From contig NZ_VUYS01000024.1 in NCBI RefSeq assembly GCF_008389435.1, positions 1 to 53,076 on the forward strand: 53,076 nt of DNA, given 5' to 3'. This document shows, piece after piece, positions 19,729 to 28,661 of this stretch (position 1 is the first letter of the stretch; every line of letters begins with the position of its first letter). Source of the DNA: Candidatus Nitrosocosmicus agrestis. GTDB taxonomy: Archaea; Thermoproteota; Nitrososphaeria; Nitrososphaerales; Nitrososphaeraceae. Made by a program: the position numbers and the translations under genes. Below the pieces are notes generated by a model. That model was given only the letters and a program-made list of their open reading frames with translations, had not been told where the DNA came from and ran no database searches.

Positions 19729-22242
19729 TTAAACACATATATGATTTCTCATATGATGGATATCATCAATTAATGGGCACTTGTCACATTCAAATCTATC
19801 AGTGTATCCAATCCTATGTATATGGGAATTAAAATCCCTTTTTTCTGATACGCTATATTCTGTTTTTTTCATCAGCTTGATAATTCGCCCGCCTTTGGTA
19901 TCTCTTTCTCCAGTAATAGCGTCAATGCCTTTCGCTTTTAAATTGGGTGTCACTTCATTAATCTTTTTGGAAAGTTCACTTGAAGTTTTTGGCCATAAAT
20001 TACTCCTTCTTAATTCGGGTTTTATTTGGTCTATTACATCACCAAGTTCTTTATGTAGTTGAGTTGGACTCCCATTCCACTCGCTATTTCTTTCATCCAT
20101 GAAAATCAATATTGCTTCAGCGACTGGGGAAGATTCAATGACTTCGTCATTTTGTTCCAATATATTTTCAGAATATAGTTTGGTAAATTTGTTTTCTGGA
20201 TATCCCAAACATCTTGAAATGATCTCCCCCCATTCAGCAAAATCAGCCATTCTTGGGAGCTTCTCCAATATTTTTTCATCCCGGTGTTCTTCTCTGTATC
20301 TAAGTACCGTTACCAAAACGTCAAATATGTGTCCCAAAACAAATGGCTTTAACCATTCAAATTCTCTTTCAATGTCTTGTTCCTTTCTTCTCGCATTCTC
20401 TTCAATTCTTTTAAACTTGATAATCAAAGATCTATCCAAAAAATCTGCCCGTGTTGTAACTAAATTGATACCATTAATACCAATACATCTTTTGAAATTG
20501 TAAACTATATCCCCATCATCAGTATAAAGCGCTCGTTTGCTAAAGCCCGCGCCCGTAACTGCTTTACACAACAAATCTGAATGATAATTTGAAATAGATG
20601 ATATGTTGTCAAAGAATACGACGTATTGATGCTCCAAAGTCTGTATGATGTCATTATACTGCTTGCTAAATGAAAAGTTATCAACGCTAGATGGGTCTAC
20701 TATTCTCTTTAGCATCTTAAATGCTGTTGTTTTGGCGCCCCCGCCATCGCCCTTTACCACCAATATTGCTTTAGAAATATTAGGTATAAACAAAGAGACA
20801 AGGTATACAGATAGTAATATCTTGTCGTCGTTAGATTGTAGATTAAACAATCTTAAGAAGTGAATAAACCCTTTTTCATTGTCTTGTTTTGATGAAGATG
20901 ATGGTATGACTTGTTGACTGCAATTGGTTTCATATCTTTTAAAAAGTGGAATTTTGTTGCTTTTGATGATCTCCCAGCCACCTGACGAGATCTTGACTAT
21001 ATCCCAATCTAGATTTGTAAGATCATAGTAGAAAACACTTGGTTCTGCTTTTCTAGATGCTACTCTTAGACTCAAGTCGAACTTTTCTACTTTTTCGTCA
21101 AATATCATTTGTGTTTCTAAAAGGGAAACTATTTCGCTTACCCTGTCTTTGTTTAGAGGCTTCTTTTCTTTCTCATAATACTCCTTTTGTACTATCTTTC
21201 TGAATCGATCACTATCTAGGGGTATACATTCAATATGATCATTTATGCAGATTGTAACATAGTATCTGTTAAATTGGTCTTTGAAAACCTGTAACCATCG
21301 TTTTTTGATTGACTCTAACAAATCTGGAATATTTGATTTGTCAGTTGTTTCAACATTTTCGGCATTCCTTGATATGAAGTTCTTTGCATCTTTCCACTGT
21401 CTCTCAAATTCTTTTTCATCTAGGGGTGGTTTGAAATGTTCTTGATTCATTCTTTTAGATATTTCCTTTATCTCTTCTTCAGACATTATAGCTTTGTTTC
21501 TTTGTATCAGAGATTCCATCATCCTCAATAGATCTAGGTGTCTGTTGTTACCTTCAAATTTGACATAATCATGTTTAAACAGATCTTGGATGGTGGGAGA
21601 TTTGTTACTATCCGATATTGTGGGACCAAATTCTTCATATATCTGATTAATCGAATATTCAAGACCTTCTGACTGTTCTTCGTTTAATACCGTTGGAGTT
21701 CGAGATCCAATGATTTGATAAGGGTGTCCATTCTTATGAACTGAAGGTGAGCAATACATTATACCGTGCTTTCCTTCCGACTTTACCTCAATCGCTGGAA
21801 TTTCTTGATCCAGTGAATTGGGCGGTCCATCGATCCCTGATTTCTTTGATAACGGTTTTTCAACTACGAAATAGACGTGCGCCTTTTTATCTTTAGCATC
21901 AAGATGTTGTTCAACAATCGTGTTTTCTGCAATCTTTTCTAATGTATTGGTTTTACCAAATTTGGAAAGAAATGCTTCAATTCCTTTAGCATTGTCAATA
22001 TCTATACAGGCTAGATATTTTCCTTTGAATTCGCCACGCCATATTAATCCCGTAATGATTGCACAACCAGCCTTGAAAGCACTAGATTTCTTCCAATCTT
22101 CATAGACTTCCTTGGGTATTGGTTTGTCTTGCCATTCTTTCCATTCAACTTTGGGTATTTTTATCATGGAAGTGGCCGGGATTGCGTTTACACCGATTGT
22201 ATAAAACCAAAAGTCAGGATCTATTGTTTTGGGAACTGTCAA
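19729..22242 (-). CDS. Plasmid-type primase-polymerase/helicase fusion
   Basis: 837 residues. The N-terminal 180 residues look like an archaeo-eukaryotic primase/prim-pol domain: DID at residues 81-83 (LACIDIDNAKG), then KHGIMYCSPSVHKNGHPY. A P-loop ATPase follows, with Walker A GDGGGAKTT (about 497-505) and Walker B VVFFDN, similar to D5/SF3-type helicases. The end has a Cys/His cluster (FECDKCP...HHMRNHIC), a possible zinc finger. TTG start; its stop-start overlap TTGA with the upstream 117-aa gene and an AGGAG eight bases before support it. This is the likely replication initiator of element A. Confidence 0.8.
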   Translation of the reverse strand: MTVPKTIDPDFWFYTIGVNAIPATSMIKIPKVEWKEWQDKPIPKEVYEDWKKSSAFKAGCAIITGLIWRGEFKGKYLACIDIDNAKGIEAFLSKFGKTNTLEKIAENTIVEQHLDAKDKKAHVYFVVEKPLSKKSGIDGPPNSLDQEIPAIEVKSEGKHGIMYCSPSVHKNGHPYQIIGSRTPTVLNEEQSEGLEYSINQIYEEFGPTISDSNKSPTIQDLFKHDYVKFEGNNRHLDLLRMMESLIQRNKAIMSEEEIKEISKRMNQEHFKPPLDEKEFERQWKDAKNFISRNAENVETTDKSNIPDLLESIKKRWLQVFKDQFNRYYVTICINDHIECIPLDSDRFRKIVQKEYYEKEKKPLNKDRVSEIVSLLETQMIFDEKVEKFDLSLRVASRKAEPSVFYYDLTNLDWDIVKISSGGWEIIKSNKIPLFKRYETNCSQQVIPSSSSKQDNEKGFIHFLRLFNLQSNDDKILLSVYLVSLFIPNISKAILVVKGDGGGAKTTAFKMLKRIVDPSSVDNFSFSKQYNDIIQTLEHQYVVFFDNISSISNYHSDLLCKAVTGAGFSKRALYTDDGDIVYNFKRCIGINGINLVTTRADFLDRSLIIKFKRIEENARRKEQDIEREFEWLKPFVLGHIFDVLVTVLRYREEHRDEKILEKLPRMADFAEWGEIISRCLGYPENKFTKLYSENILEQNDEVIESSPVAEAILIFMDERNSEWNGSPTQLHKELGDVIDQIKPELRRSNLWPKTSSELSKKINEVTPNLKAKGIDAITGERDTKGGRIIKLMKKTEYSVSEKRDFNSHIHRIGYTDRFECDKCPLIDDIHHMRNHICV

Positions 22243-22592
22243 TTAAAGTTCTCCTCATAAGAAATACCATTGTCAATTTTCTTTTGCACTTTCTCAAGAT
22301 CTACTCCATATTTACTACATAAATTCAAGATGATAAGTTTGAGAACCTTTTCTTCAAATTCAAAACGAGAATTGAATTCAAGGAATTTCAAATATTTTTT
22401 TAAAATATGAAACTTGTGTGTGTAATCATTAGTTCTTACAATATAGTCAAAATTGTGGGTGTAATATTCGACAACTGATTCCTCATTCAAAGGTATCTGT
22501 ATTTTCCTTTCAAAATGAAAATCAACAGTATCATTCTTCAAAATTCCATAGAAATATGTATAGTCTGGTTTTCTACATAATCGATTATACAT
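22239..22592 (-). CDS. 117-aa protein upstream of the primase-helicase
   Basis: 117 residues, ATG start, stop codon overlapping the TTG start of the primase-helicase, so translationally coupled with it. Sequence is rich in Tyr, Phe and charged residues (YYTHNFDYIVRTNDYTHKFH), without signal or membrane segment. I do not recognise the family. Its place between an AbrB-like gene and the replication gene suggests a replication accessory role. Confidence 0.6.
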   Translation of the reverse strand: MYNRLCRKPDYTYFYGILKNDTVDFHFERKIQIPLNEESVVEYYTHNFDYIVRTNDYTHKFHILKKYLKFLEFNSRFEFEEKVLKLIILNLCSKYGVDLEKVQKKIDNGISYEENFN

Positions 22593-22596
22593 TTGT

Positions 22597-22755
22597 TCAT
22601 TCTCCTTTTCTTTGTTTTTTTGTCATTATGATCTTTCCTTTTTTGAACTGAATTTCTAGGTGATCGCCTACTTTCAACCCTAGTGCTGCTATAATTGGTT
22701 GGGGATAGTTATCGTTGTTGAACCTGGTCCTTGTTTTATCAGAGTGTGATACCAT
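22597..22755 (-). CDS. Small AbrB/SpoVT-like protein
   Basis: 52 residues (MVSHSDKTRTRFNN..., ALGLKVGDHLEIQFKKGKII), matching the strand-and-loop pattern LGLKVGD.LE...k.g.I of swapped-hairpin AbrB-type DNA-binding proteins. Its stop lies four bases before the next gene's start, so the three genes form one operon: AbrB-like, 117-aa, primase-helicase. It may autoregulate this operon through the repeats upstream (inference). Confidence 0.65.
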   Translation of the reverse strand: MVSHSDKTRTRFNNDNYPQPIIAALGLKVGDHLEIQFKKGKIIMTKKQRKGE

Positions 22756-22837
22756 CTAAATGATGATAAATTTATCTCATTCATAGGAAAGAGCGGGCCG
22801 AAACCTGCTTAAAGGAACTGTTGTACTTAATATTCTT

Positions 22838-23100
22838 GAATATAGAAGATTGTTATAGTTGAATGCAATGTGTTTCGCAAAGAAATAGAGGAATGTTATA
22901 GTCGATTGCTGTAGTTACAGCAAATGAATAGAATTTTTTTATGGATTATAAAAATAGAAGAATATATTATACGATTGAGGACTTGTCGGCAAACGAATAG
23001 AAGATTGTTATAGTTGATTGTCCACTAATGGGCAAATGAATAGAATTTTTTTATCGTCTATAAAAATAGAAGAATATTCTATGGTTAGAAATCATTAATC
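22838..23100. repeat. Iteron-like direct repeats, candidate replication origin
   Basis: Five related units start near 22838, 22877, 22920, 22989 and 23032. Units share (G)CAAA-GAATAGAA; some continue GATTGTTATAGTTGA (22845 and 22999), others TTTTTTTAT (22933 and 23045) followed by TATAAAAATAGAAGAATAT (22948 and 23060). Directly repeated, AT-rich units placed just upstream of a replication operon are the classical look of iterons. No assay or GC-skew calculation was possible. Confidence 0.6.
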
Positions 23101-23717
23101 CATATTTCTACGATGTCTAAATTATCGCTAACATCTTAAGTAAATGAATATTTTTCATCATCTCCTTTTCTAACAAGATTTTCTAAAATGGCTTTTGCTT
23201 CAGGGCCAACGATCGTGACTATTTTTGTTTCTCCCACGATGTCTTCTTAAAAAAGGACCAGAGCTTTATAGTTTTCTATTTATAGAAAGGGATGTACTTT
23301 CTAACATAGTAATCAAAAGCATTTCTGAAAAGTTTATAGCCTATGGGAATGAAAAGCATTAAAAATTTTTGTCAAGTATGTTTTGAAAGTTTTGGCGACG
23401 GCATATCATGCCCACTCATTATAAATTTGAACATGATAAGAAATCTTGCAACTTTGGTTTGAAATTGGATTTTCAGTGTTTTATAATGTGTAACTTATAG
23501 AACTATCACATCTTAAAAAATCTGTCAACTTACATTCTGTTTTTTCGTTTTCCGAGATAGAATTTATAATTCTGTCTATCAATCTTTGATTCTGCAAAAT
23601 GAGATATAAGAAGAAATAGATTGTTACTATGGCTTATCTCTCTCAATTATGGTCTTCGCCGACCCCTCATCCAAACCATTACCGCCATTAACAAACATAA
23701 TTGGCAAAACCTTTCTG
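23101..23717. other. Non-coding region of element A
   Basis: About 600 bases without a gene. It contains one copy of the recurring motif AGTTTTGGCGACGGCAT (23388-23404). Confidence 0.45.
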
Positions 23718-24071
23718 TCATCCTGATGAAGCGCGCCATTTGTCGCATGTTTTATCAACCAACTCTTTGTTGTAGGGTTCGTAGATTTCAGATGTAACAA
23801 TTTCTGTACCTATTACAGCCCCCTCATTTGTATTGCTTTTCGTTATACTTGCAAAGGTTTTGTAGTGATGAAATATCATTCCCACTATGATGGGTTCAAT
23901 GGGTATGAATCTGCTCGCAAAAGACTGGTGAGATGTATAAAGTTTGGTGTTGTCAAATAGAGAATCAAAAGTCTTTTTGACATCCTTGGTCTTTAATTCC
24001 TTCTTAAATTCTGACCAAACCAACTTTTCTATTTCAATGAGTTGTCGGAATGATAGTATACTGCGGCCCAC
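23718..24071 (-). CDS. 117-aa hypothetical protein next to integrase N
   Basis: 117 residues with an ATG start, no signal peptide; helical N-terminus (SFRQLIEIEKLVWSEFKKEL) followed by a mixed segment. No family recognised. Divergent from the integrase N gene at 24238; the 166 bases between probably hold both promoters. Confidence 0.5.
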   Translation of the reverse strand: MGRSILSFRQLIEIEKLVWSEFKKELKTKDVKKTFDSLFDNTKLYTSHQSFASRFIPIEPIIVGMIFHHYKTFASITKSNTNEGAVIGTEIVTSEIYEPYNKELVDKTCDKWRASSG

Positions 24072-24237
24072 ATAGACATTATAAAGTCAATGGATTTAAC
24101 TATTATACATGTATACACAGCGTATTATAACTATGACTCAAATCAAAACTGTCTAAGATCAAACTTTTTTAAAGTATACAAATCGGCATTTAATAGAAAA
24201 AGCTTAATTCTTCATTGGACCTAGAGTTCATATCACT

Positions 24238-24996
24238 ATGTTATCAAAAGCAGAAGTTCAGTATCTTCAGGGTCAAAAACAAGTTTCCAAATCCTATGAA
24301 AGGAAGTTAAAGTGCTTAATTATGAAAAAGATAAGGTCATTGCAAAAAGAACTTCCGCTTCTGTCTACGCTATTTGGTGAAAATATTAGTTCAATTTTAT
24401 CTGGATTCGTAGATGAGAATTGCACCTCGATCCAAATTCCAAAACAAGAAGATGTCAAACATACACTCATTGTTCAAAATTTCAACAATGTAAAGGGTGC
24501 TACTGAATTAAGTAATGGACAATTTACTACTCTTGCCCCAGGCTACAAGGGATTTGAGATTTATGGGGGTGTTAACCGCTTAAAAGCCTGTGATCAATAT
24601 CAAAAAATACAAGGAGCTACGGAATTTAGTAATATCCATTCTAATACTCTCATTGCTACTGAATTTAGTAGCAAGAAGCGATACAAGAAGCATAATGGGG
24701 GAAAGAAACTTCCCGCAGGAACGAAATGCTTCAATATGTCTTTAAATGGTAGTGATGGCCATTTAAAACCAAGTGTTGGTGTTTTAGAGGGGCCAGCTTC
24801 AAAGTATTGTATTAATAACCCTTCGCAAATAATTAATCAGCACGAGAGCTCCGGTGGTGTAGAGGCTCTTTTTGCAAAAAAGAGTCACACAGTCCGGCTA
24901 AGCATTTCGCCCTCTCAAGGCGACGATCCCGGGTTCAAATCCCGGCCGGAGCATCCTTGTGTTATCTATTTGAACCCGGGACAGGGTTATTTCTGA
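24238..24996 (+). CDS. int: Element A integrase, N-terminal part
   Basis: 252 codons, of which residues 1-228 are the true N part. It opens LSKAEVQYLQG...SKSYERKL with a helical segment common at the start of archaeal tRNA-targeting integrases, then continues into coding sequence that is also the tRNA-Glu promoter region and 5' half (SQIINQHESSGGVEALFAKK). Past the core the frame runs into the rest of the tRNA and ends 44 bases beyond it. Joined at the core to 14052 it restores a full integrase in frame. The 30-nt tRNA intron is ten codons long and so keeps the reading frame. Confidence 0.85.
   Translation: MLSKAEVQYLQGQKQVSKSYERKLKCLIMKKIRSLQKELPLLSTLFGENISSILSGFVDENCTSIQIPKQEDVKHTLIVQNFNNVKGATELSNGQFTTLAPGYKGFEIYGGVNRLKACDQYQKIQGATEFSNIHSNTLIATEFSSKKRYKKHNGGKKLPAGTKCFNMSLNGSDGHLKPSVGVLEGPASKYCINNPSQIINQHESSGGVEALFAKKSHTVRLSISPSQGDDPGFKSRPEHPCVIYLNPGQGYF
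24798..24920 (+). repeat. attR of element A
   Basis: 123 bases matching attL (13929-14051) with one mismatch (ACCCTTCG here, ACCATTCG there). It spans about 50 bases upstream of the tRNA, the 5' half with intron and the core CCCTCTCAAGG at 24910-24920. Confidence 0.9.
24848..24953 (+). tRNA. tRNA-Glu(CTC) with a 30-nt intron in the D-arm
   Basis: Acceptor GCTCCGG pairs with CCGGAGC, discriminator A at 24953. D-stem GTGT/GCAT, anticodon stem TCGCC/GGCGA with loop CTCTCAA (anticodon CTC), T-stem CCGGG/CCCGG with loop TTCAAAT. Between GTGT and AGTCC lie 30 extra bases containing a hairpin CTCTTTTT-gca-AAAAAGAG, which I read as an intron near position 13-16, needing the splicing endonuclease. 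The exact splice sites can slide by two bases (AG repeats). The mature tRNA would be 76 nt. Its upstream 50 bases come from element A, so promoter and 5' half are element-supplied. This is the only complete tRNA in the window. Confidence 0.92.
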
Positions 24997-25167
24997 ATTA
25001 TCTATAGTATACTGTTTTTGTATTACAGTATACTGTTTTTGAAAGTCCGGCGAGTAGTACATATCGCAACTGATACAGTATAGGCCAATTTTCTTGAATG
25101 ATTCTTTAGCGCCAACTCTAATATAGCTAGAATTTAGACCTTTGTGACAAATTCGACACTTTGTCAA
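24898..25167 (-). CDS. int: Element B integrase, N-terminal zinc-ribbon part
   Basis: 89 codons. MTKCRIC...CISC carries two CxxC pairs (zinc ribbon) and ends RMLRPGFEPGIVALRG, which is the antisense reading of the tRNA-Glu 3' half, followed by a stop three codons later. The matching C part is at 46588-47438; joining them at the core gives a continuous frame of about 365 aa. This is a second type of att-split integrase, on the opposite strand and using the opposite tRNA half from element A. Confidence 0.8.
   Translation of the reverse strand: MTKCRICHKGLNSSYIRVGAKESFKKIGLYCISCDMYYSPDFQKQYTVIQKQYTIDNSEITLSRVQIDNTRMLRPGFEPGIVALRGRNA
24910..24958 (+). repeat. attL of element B (tRNA-Glu 3' half)
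   Basis: 49 bases identical to 47428-47476, from the core CCCTCTCAAGG through T-arm, acceptor 3' strand and the five bases TCCTT beyond the discriminator. Confidence 0.9.
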
Positions 25168-25330
25168 TTGGATCTAAGATAATCAAAATCAGAATAAATA
25201 GATTGATCTGGTGTATTATAATACAAACAGAATTAGGTCGAGTTAGGCTCTATCGGTTGATCTTTGGCTTAAAGATTCCAAATATAGTGTAAAAATTACA
25301 TCCACTTACGTTGTAGATCAGCGGATGATA

Positions 25331-27298
25331 CTAAATTGCCCTACCAAACAGGGACAACATTGCATTATTCTCATGGAGCGTTAATGAACTATTCGCTACC
25401 GCATAACTTATTGAAGGTCCGATGTCAAAATTGCCTGCGAGTTTTTCAGTTTCAATACCATCTTTTTCAAGGATTTCTCCTATATTCAATATGGAATGCA
25501 TGTACATTAGTTTAGATCTTTTTCCCTCTTCGTCTTGTGTAATGATCTTTAACGTTCCGCTAAAGACGTATTGATGCGCAGTTAACAATCCTATTCTTCC
25601 ATCTTGTATCTCATATTCACAGTTATTCTCTGGACAAATGGTGCTATTGGACCCAACTTTAAAATCTAAACTTTGTACAGAATAAGATTTACTTGAATTT
25701 CCAAATCCTTTACTTACGCTAAGCGTAGCATTGATTGCAAATTCGTCTTCGTTTAATATTTGATTTTTATCCAGCGAATTTACGGATATTTTGTTTTCTG
25801 GAGAATGAACACTTTGATTGATAATACTTGTATTTTCAAATAACGAGGATGTGGATGATGATTGATCAGCCAAGGACGTTAAATACAGTTTGTATCTGCC
25901 AATCTCGCTTACATTTTTTACATTTCCTGGGCTTATTATGATTTCAAATGGTGCCGATTGTTGTGGTTTCAAATCATCGGGATTTGTATAAGTTAGTTCA
26001 GTTCCGAGTATGTTGCCATTCCTATCATACAACGTGATTATCACTTTCACGGAATCTTTCGCATTTGGTCCTTTGTTTAGGACCTCGCCAACAACTTTGA
26101 AATTATCGCCATCAAAGAAGTGTGTTGAACTTGTAATATTTAGGTCAGATTCAGAAGATGAAATAGTCTTGTGTATTTCATTGTCGTCACCATCATTGTC
26201 AAATAAATCTAGTGTACCATTACTTTCATCATGAATGGTGAAGGTGTTGTTAGTTGCATCCGCTAAGTCGGATTCTATCGTAATGGGTTTTGTTTCTTTA
26301 TTTAGCCATTTAATTGACTCCAACACAGTTTCTTTAAATTGATTTAATTGTACCGCTTCTTTAGCAGAACTTGGAAAATAGTCTGAATCAATTTCTATGC
26401 TATAGAGTTTATCATTGTTTTTGACCGTTATATGCTCGTTTTCATAATTGCTTCCTAATTCATGGACCTTAAATGATGACGCTTGTTTTCCATCAATTAT
26501 GTACTTTCCTACTTGGGTAGGCTCCAGTATGACATAATCAAGATCGATATAATATTTTAATCCCATATTTGATAAGATTTTGCTATCAAAAAATGAAGAG
26601 TATATTACATCAAGGGATATTCCTTCGACGGAAAACAAATCAGAAATAGTATCATTCAATGAGTTTGGGTCGAGATATCTTATAGAAATGGTCATTTCCG
26701 GGTAATAGTCAGAATCATGTTCGGTCGATTCGAGGTAAACTTCATTATCAGAAGTACTCAAATTCCAACCTTTTGGGTATGAGAAGGAGTATCCATCATC
26801 TGAAGTAAAGTTATTCCATAATGTCTGAGACACGCTATTCAAAGAATTTGACATTTTGAACATATGATTCGGATTTGAAATTTGAGGAACTATAAGATCG
26901 GAATCTTCAGTCGTATTTGTTTGATTCGATGAATGTGTTATGTCATTACTTGCCGTAGTACCTAACGTTTTGTCCGAGGATGGAATCAAATTTAATGTGG
27001 TACTATTAACTGTGTTCTGACTACTATTTGCAGATTTTTGATAATGGTGGTTTAATGGTTTAAGAAAGTCTTTTTCAAATAAATTATCCGGTAAATCAGG
27101 TGTCATTATTTCAGAGATGTTAGAAGTGACGTCGGGAATAATAGGTGTTGAATCCGACTCCATTTGAGCAAATGTAGATTGAAAAGTTATACAAACTAAG
27201 AACAGTGATGAAATTAATCCGTAAATTAGTTTTTGATTGTGAGAATGCAATATTATCACTCCTATCCTAATGATCCATATTCTCTTCGAAATCGACAT
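25331..27298 (-). CDS. Large exported protein with PsbP-like and FxLYD-like domains
   Basis: Up to 655 residues, but the better start is TTG at 27250 (HSHNQKLIYGLISSLFLVC), which gives a clean signal peptide ending FAQM and has GGAGTG just upstream. A PsbP-like domain (WNNFTSDDGYSFSYPKGWNL) spans about residues 163-320, followed by a Ser/Asp-rich linker and a FxLYD-like domain (about 405-480: VVGEVLNKGPNAKDSVKVII, LYDRNGNILG). Further beta-rich sequence completes it. Downstream of the 27267 gene with overlapping ends, so co-transcribed. Likely a surface protein; function unknown. Confidence 0.7.
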   Translation of the reverse strand: MSISKRIWIIRIGVIILHSHNQKLIYGLISSLFLVCITFQSTFAQMESDSTPIIPDVTSNISEIMTPDLPDNLFEKDFLKPLNHHYQKSANSSQNTVNSTTLNLIPSSDKTLGTTASNDITHSSNQTNTTEDSDLIVPQISNPNHMFKMSNSLNSVSQTLWNNFTSDDGYSFSYPKGWNLSTSDNEVYLESTEHDSDYYPEMTISIRYLDPNSLNDTISDLFSVEGISLDVIYSSFFDSKILSNMGLKYYIDLDYVILEPTQVGKYIIDGKQASSFKVHELGSNYENEHITVKNNDKLYSIEIDSDYFPSSAKEAVQLNQFKETVLESIKWLNKETKPITIESDLADATNNTFTIHDESNGTLDLFDNDGDDNEIHKTISSSESDLNITSSTHFFDGDNFKVVGEVLNKGPNAKDSVKVIITLYDRNGNILGTELTYTNPDDLKPQQSAPFEIIISPGNVKNVSEIGRYKLYLTSLADQSSSTSSLFENTSIINQSVHSPENKISVNSLDKNQILNEDEFAINATLSVSKGFGNSSKSYSVQSLDFKVGSNSTICPENNCEYEIQDGRIGLLTAHQYVFSGTLKIITQDEEGKRSKLMYMHSILNIGEILEKDGIETEKLAGNFDIGPSISYAVANSSLTLHENNAMLSLFGRAI

Positions 27299-28502
27299 CC
27301 AGTGACATTACCGCATAAAATCTAGTCGGATTTCCTACACTTCCCAATCCGGATTCCGTTATTTCATCTACACTAAATCCAAATTGTTTTACTGTGTCAA
27401 TAGCTTTCCAGAATGATCTTAAATCATTTTCAGACTTTAGCATAAATTTCTCATCTCCTTTTAATACAACTGTAGAATCACTAATGAATTCCAAGGTTAC
27501 TGCAGGATAATATTGAATTACTGTTGAAAATATCTTGGAAGGTAAATCTATTTGGCTCTTGGAACTTTCCTTTGGAGCCGAGATATATTCGGCATCTCCT
27601 TTCTTTATTAGATGAGATTGACCGTCAATTTGCAAATAACCTGATGGTGTAAGTAGATAACTGGCAGCTCTAACACTAAACCCATCAACTAGGCCATATT
27701 TCAAATTCTGTAGATACCTCCCATTGTTTGAATTACTATCGTCATAAAAGGAATAACTAGTACCATCTTCAGGCTTTGGATTTATTTTGATCATATCCAT
27801 ATTAGAAATATTTGAAGCGACCTCTTTTGTCATATTTGTAAATTTCCACTTACTCACAGGTTCGCTAAATCTTTCAAAATTTAGTAATGGTTCATTAACT
27901 ACTTCTGTTAATGATGTGTCTTTGATCTTAGAAACAAGACTAGGAGACATCTTTTCTAAGGCACTATATGGATAATTTATATCAATGGGGCCATATTCCT
28001 GAGTATTTACTATCAATGGTCCTTCAATAGCAAAACTCCTCCAACCAACATCAAATAGGGATGACGTCTGATTGGAATCTACAATGAGGTTTGACACCTT
28101 GGGCACTAATGAAATATCATAATACAAAGTAGCGTTGGAGGGTCCTCCAATTACTGAAGCCTTGTATTGGAGGATTGCACTATCAAATTTCGCCTGACTC
28201 TGGTCTTTTAAAGAGAATAATTCATTTATTTTGTCCAATACATTTTTCAAGCCATTGGAGTTATCTGATGAATTTAAGGTAAATTCTATAGATGGATTGC
28301 TTATGTCTAGAATGGGATCTGTAGTATATTTGCTAGGATATTCTAAAGTTATAATTTTGTCAATTTTAAAGGATGCTAATGCAGTACCATTTTCATGCGA
28401 TATTAGGCCGTTAAATTGAATTGCCATAGATTCATTTGAGATACACAAAGCAAAGAAAAGACCTACTATAATCAACAAACAAGTTTGATATAGCGATTCC
28501 AC
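27267..28502 (-). CDS. Exported protein of unknown function, first gene of a two-gene operon
   Basis: 411 residues with a signal peptide (TCLLIIVGLFFALCISNESMA) and a long beta-rich extracellular body; no transmembrane segment at the C-terminus, no cysteine cluster. I recognise no family. Its stop lies about 17 bases before the likely TTG start of the following exported gene, inside the Shine-Dalgarno spacing, indicating coupling. Together they form an exported pair near the left end of element B. Confidence 0.65.
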   Translation of the reverse strand: MESLYQTCLLIIVGLFFALCISNESMAIQFNGLISHENGTALASFKIDKIITLEYPSKYTTDPILDISNPSIEFTLNSSDNSNGLKNVLDKINELFSLKDQSQAKFDSAILQYKASVIGGPSNATLYYDISLVPKVSNLIVDSNQTSSLFDVGWRSFAIEGPLIVNTQEYGPIDINYPYSALEKMSPSLVSKIKDTSLTEVVNEPLLNFERFSEPVSKWKFTNMTKEVASNISNMDMIKINPKPEDGTSYSFYDDSNSNNGRYLQNLKYGLVDGFSVRAASYLLTPSGYLQIDGQSHLIKKGDAEYISAPKESSKSQIDLPSKIFSTVIQYYPAVTLEFISDSTVVLKGDEKFMLKSENDLRSFWKAIDTVKQFGFSVDEITESGLGSVGNPTRFYAVMSLDVDFEENMDH

Positions 28503-28661
28503 TATTTCTTCAGGATTATTATACTCGTTTATATTTGTAATGAGTGAGAATAATTGAATATTATATCAATCTTATACCAAATTCGTTTTACTTATCTTTC
28601 AATCGAAAATTGATATAATAAACGTGTTATCTATTTTAGAATCTCTTTATACATCAGATTT

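Larger units (their letters stand above)
14041..24920 (+). mobile_element. Integrated element A (SSV-like integrase, tRNA-Glu 5'-half target)
   Basis: About 10.9 kb between two cores CCCTCTCAAGG. The left end is a truncated tRNA 5' half joined to integrase C; the right end is integrase N joined to the intact tRNA. Cargo in order: Cys-rich exported protein, PsbP-like protein, 193-aa protein, PsbP-like protein, TTGACAGG array, primase-helicase, 117-aa protein, AbrB-like protein, iteron-like repeats, another 117-aa protein. Integrase intact on excision, replication gene present and long att repeats nearly identical all suggest a recent, possibly still excisable plasmid-like element. No capsid or conjugation gene is visible. 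Confidence 0.85.

Noticed and set aside
14041-24920. A provirus
   Set aside because: No capsid, portal or terminase-like gene could be recognised; replication and exported cargo only.
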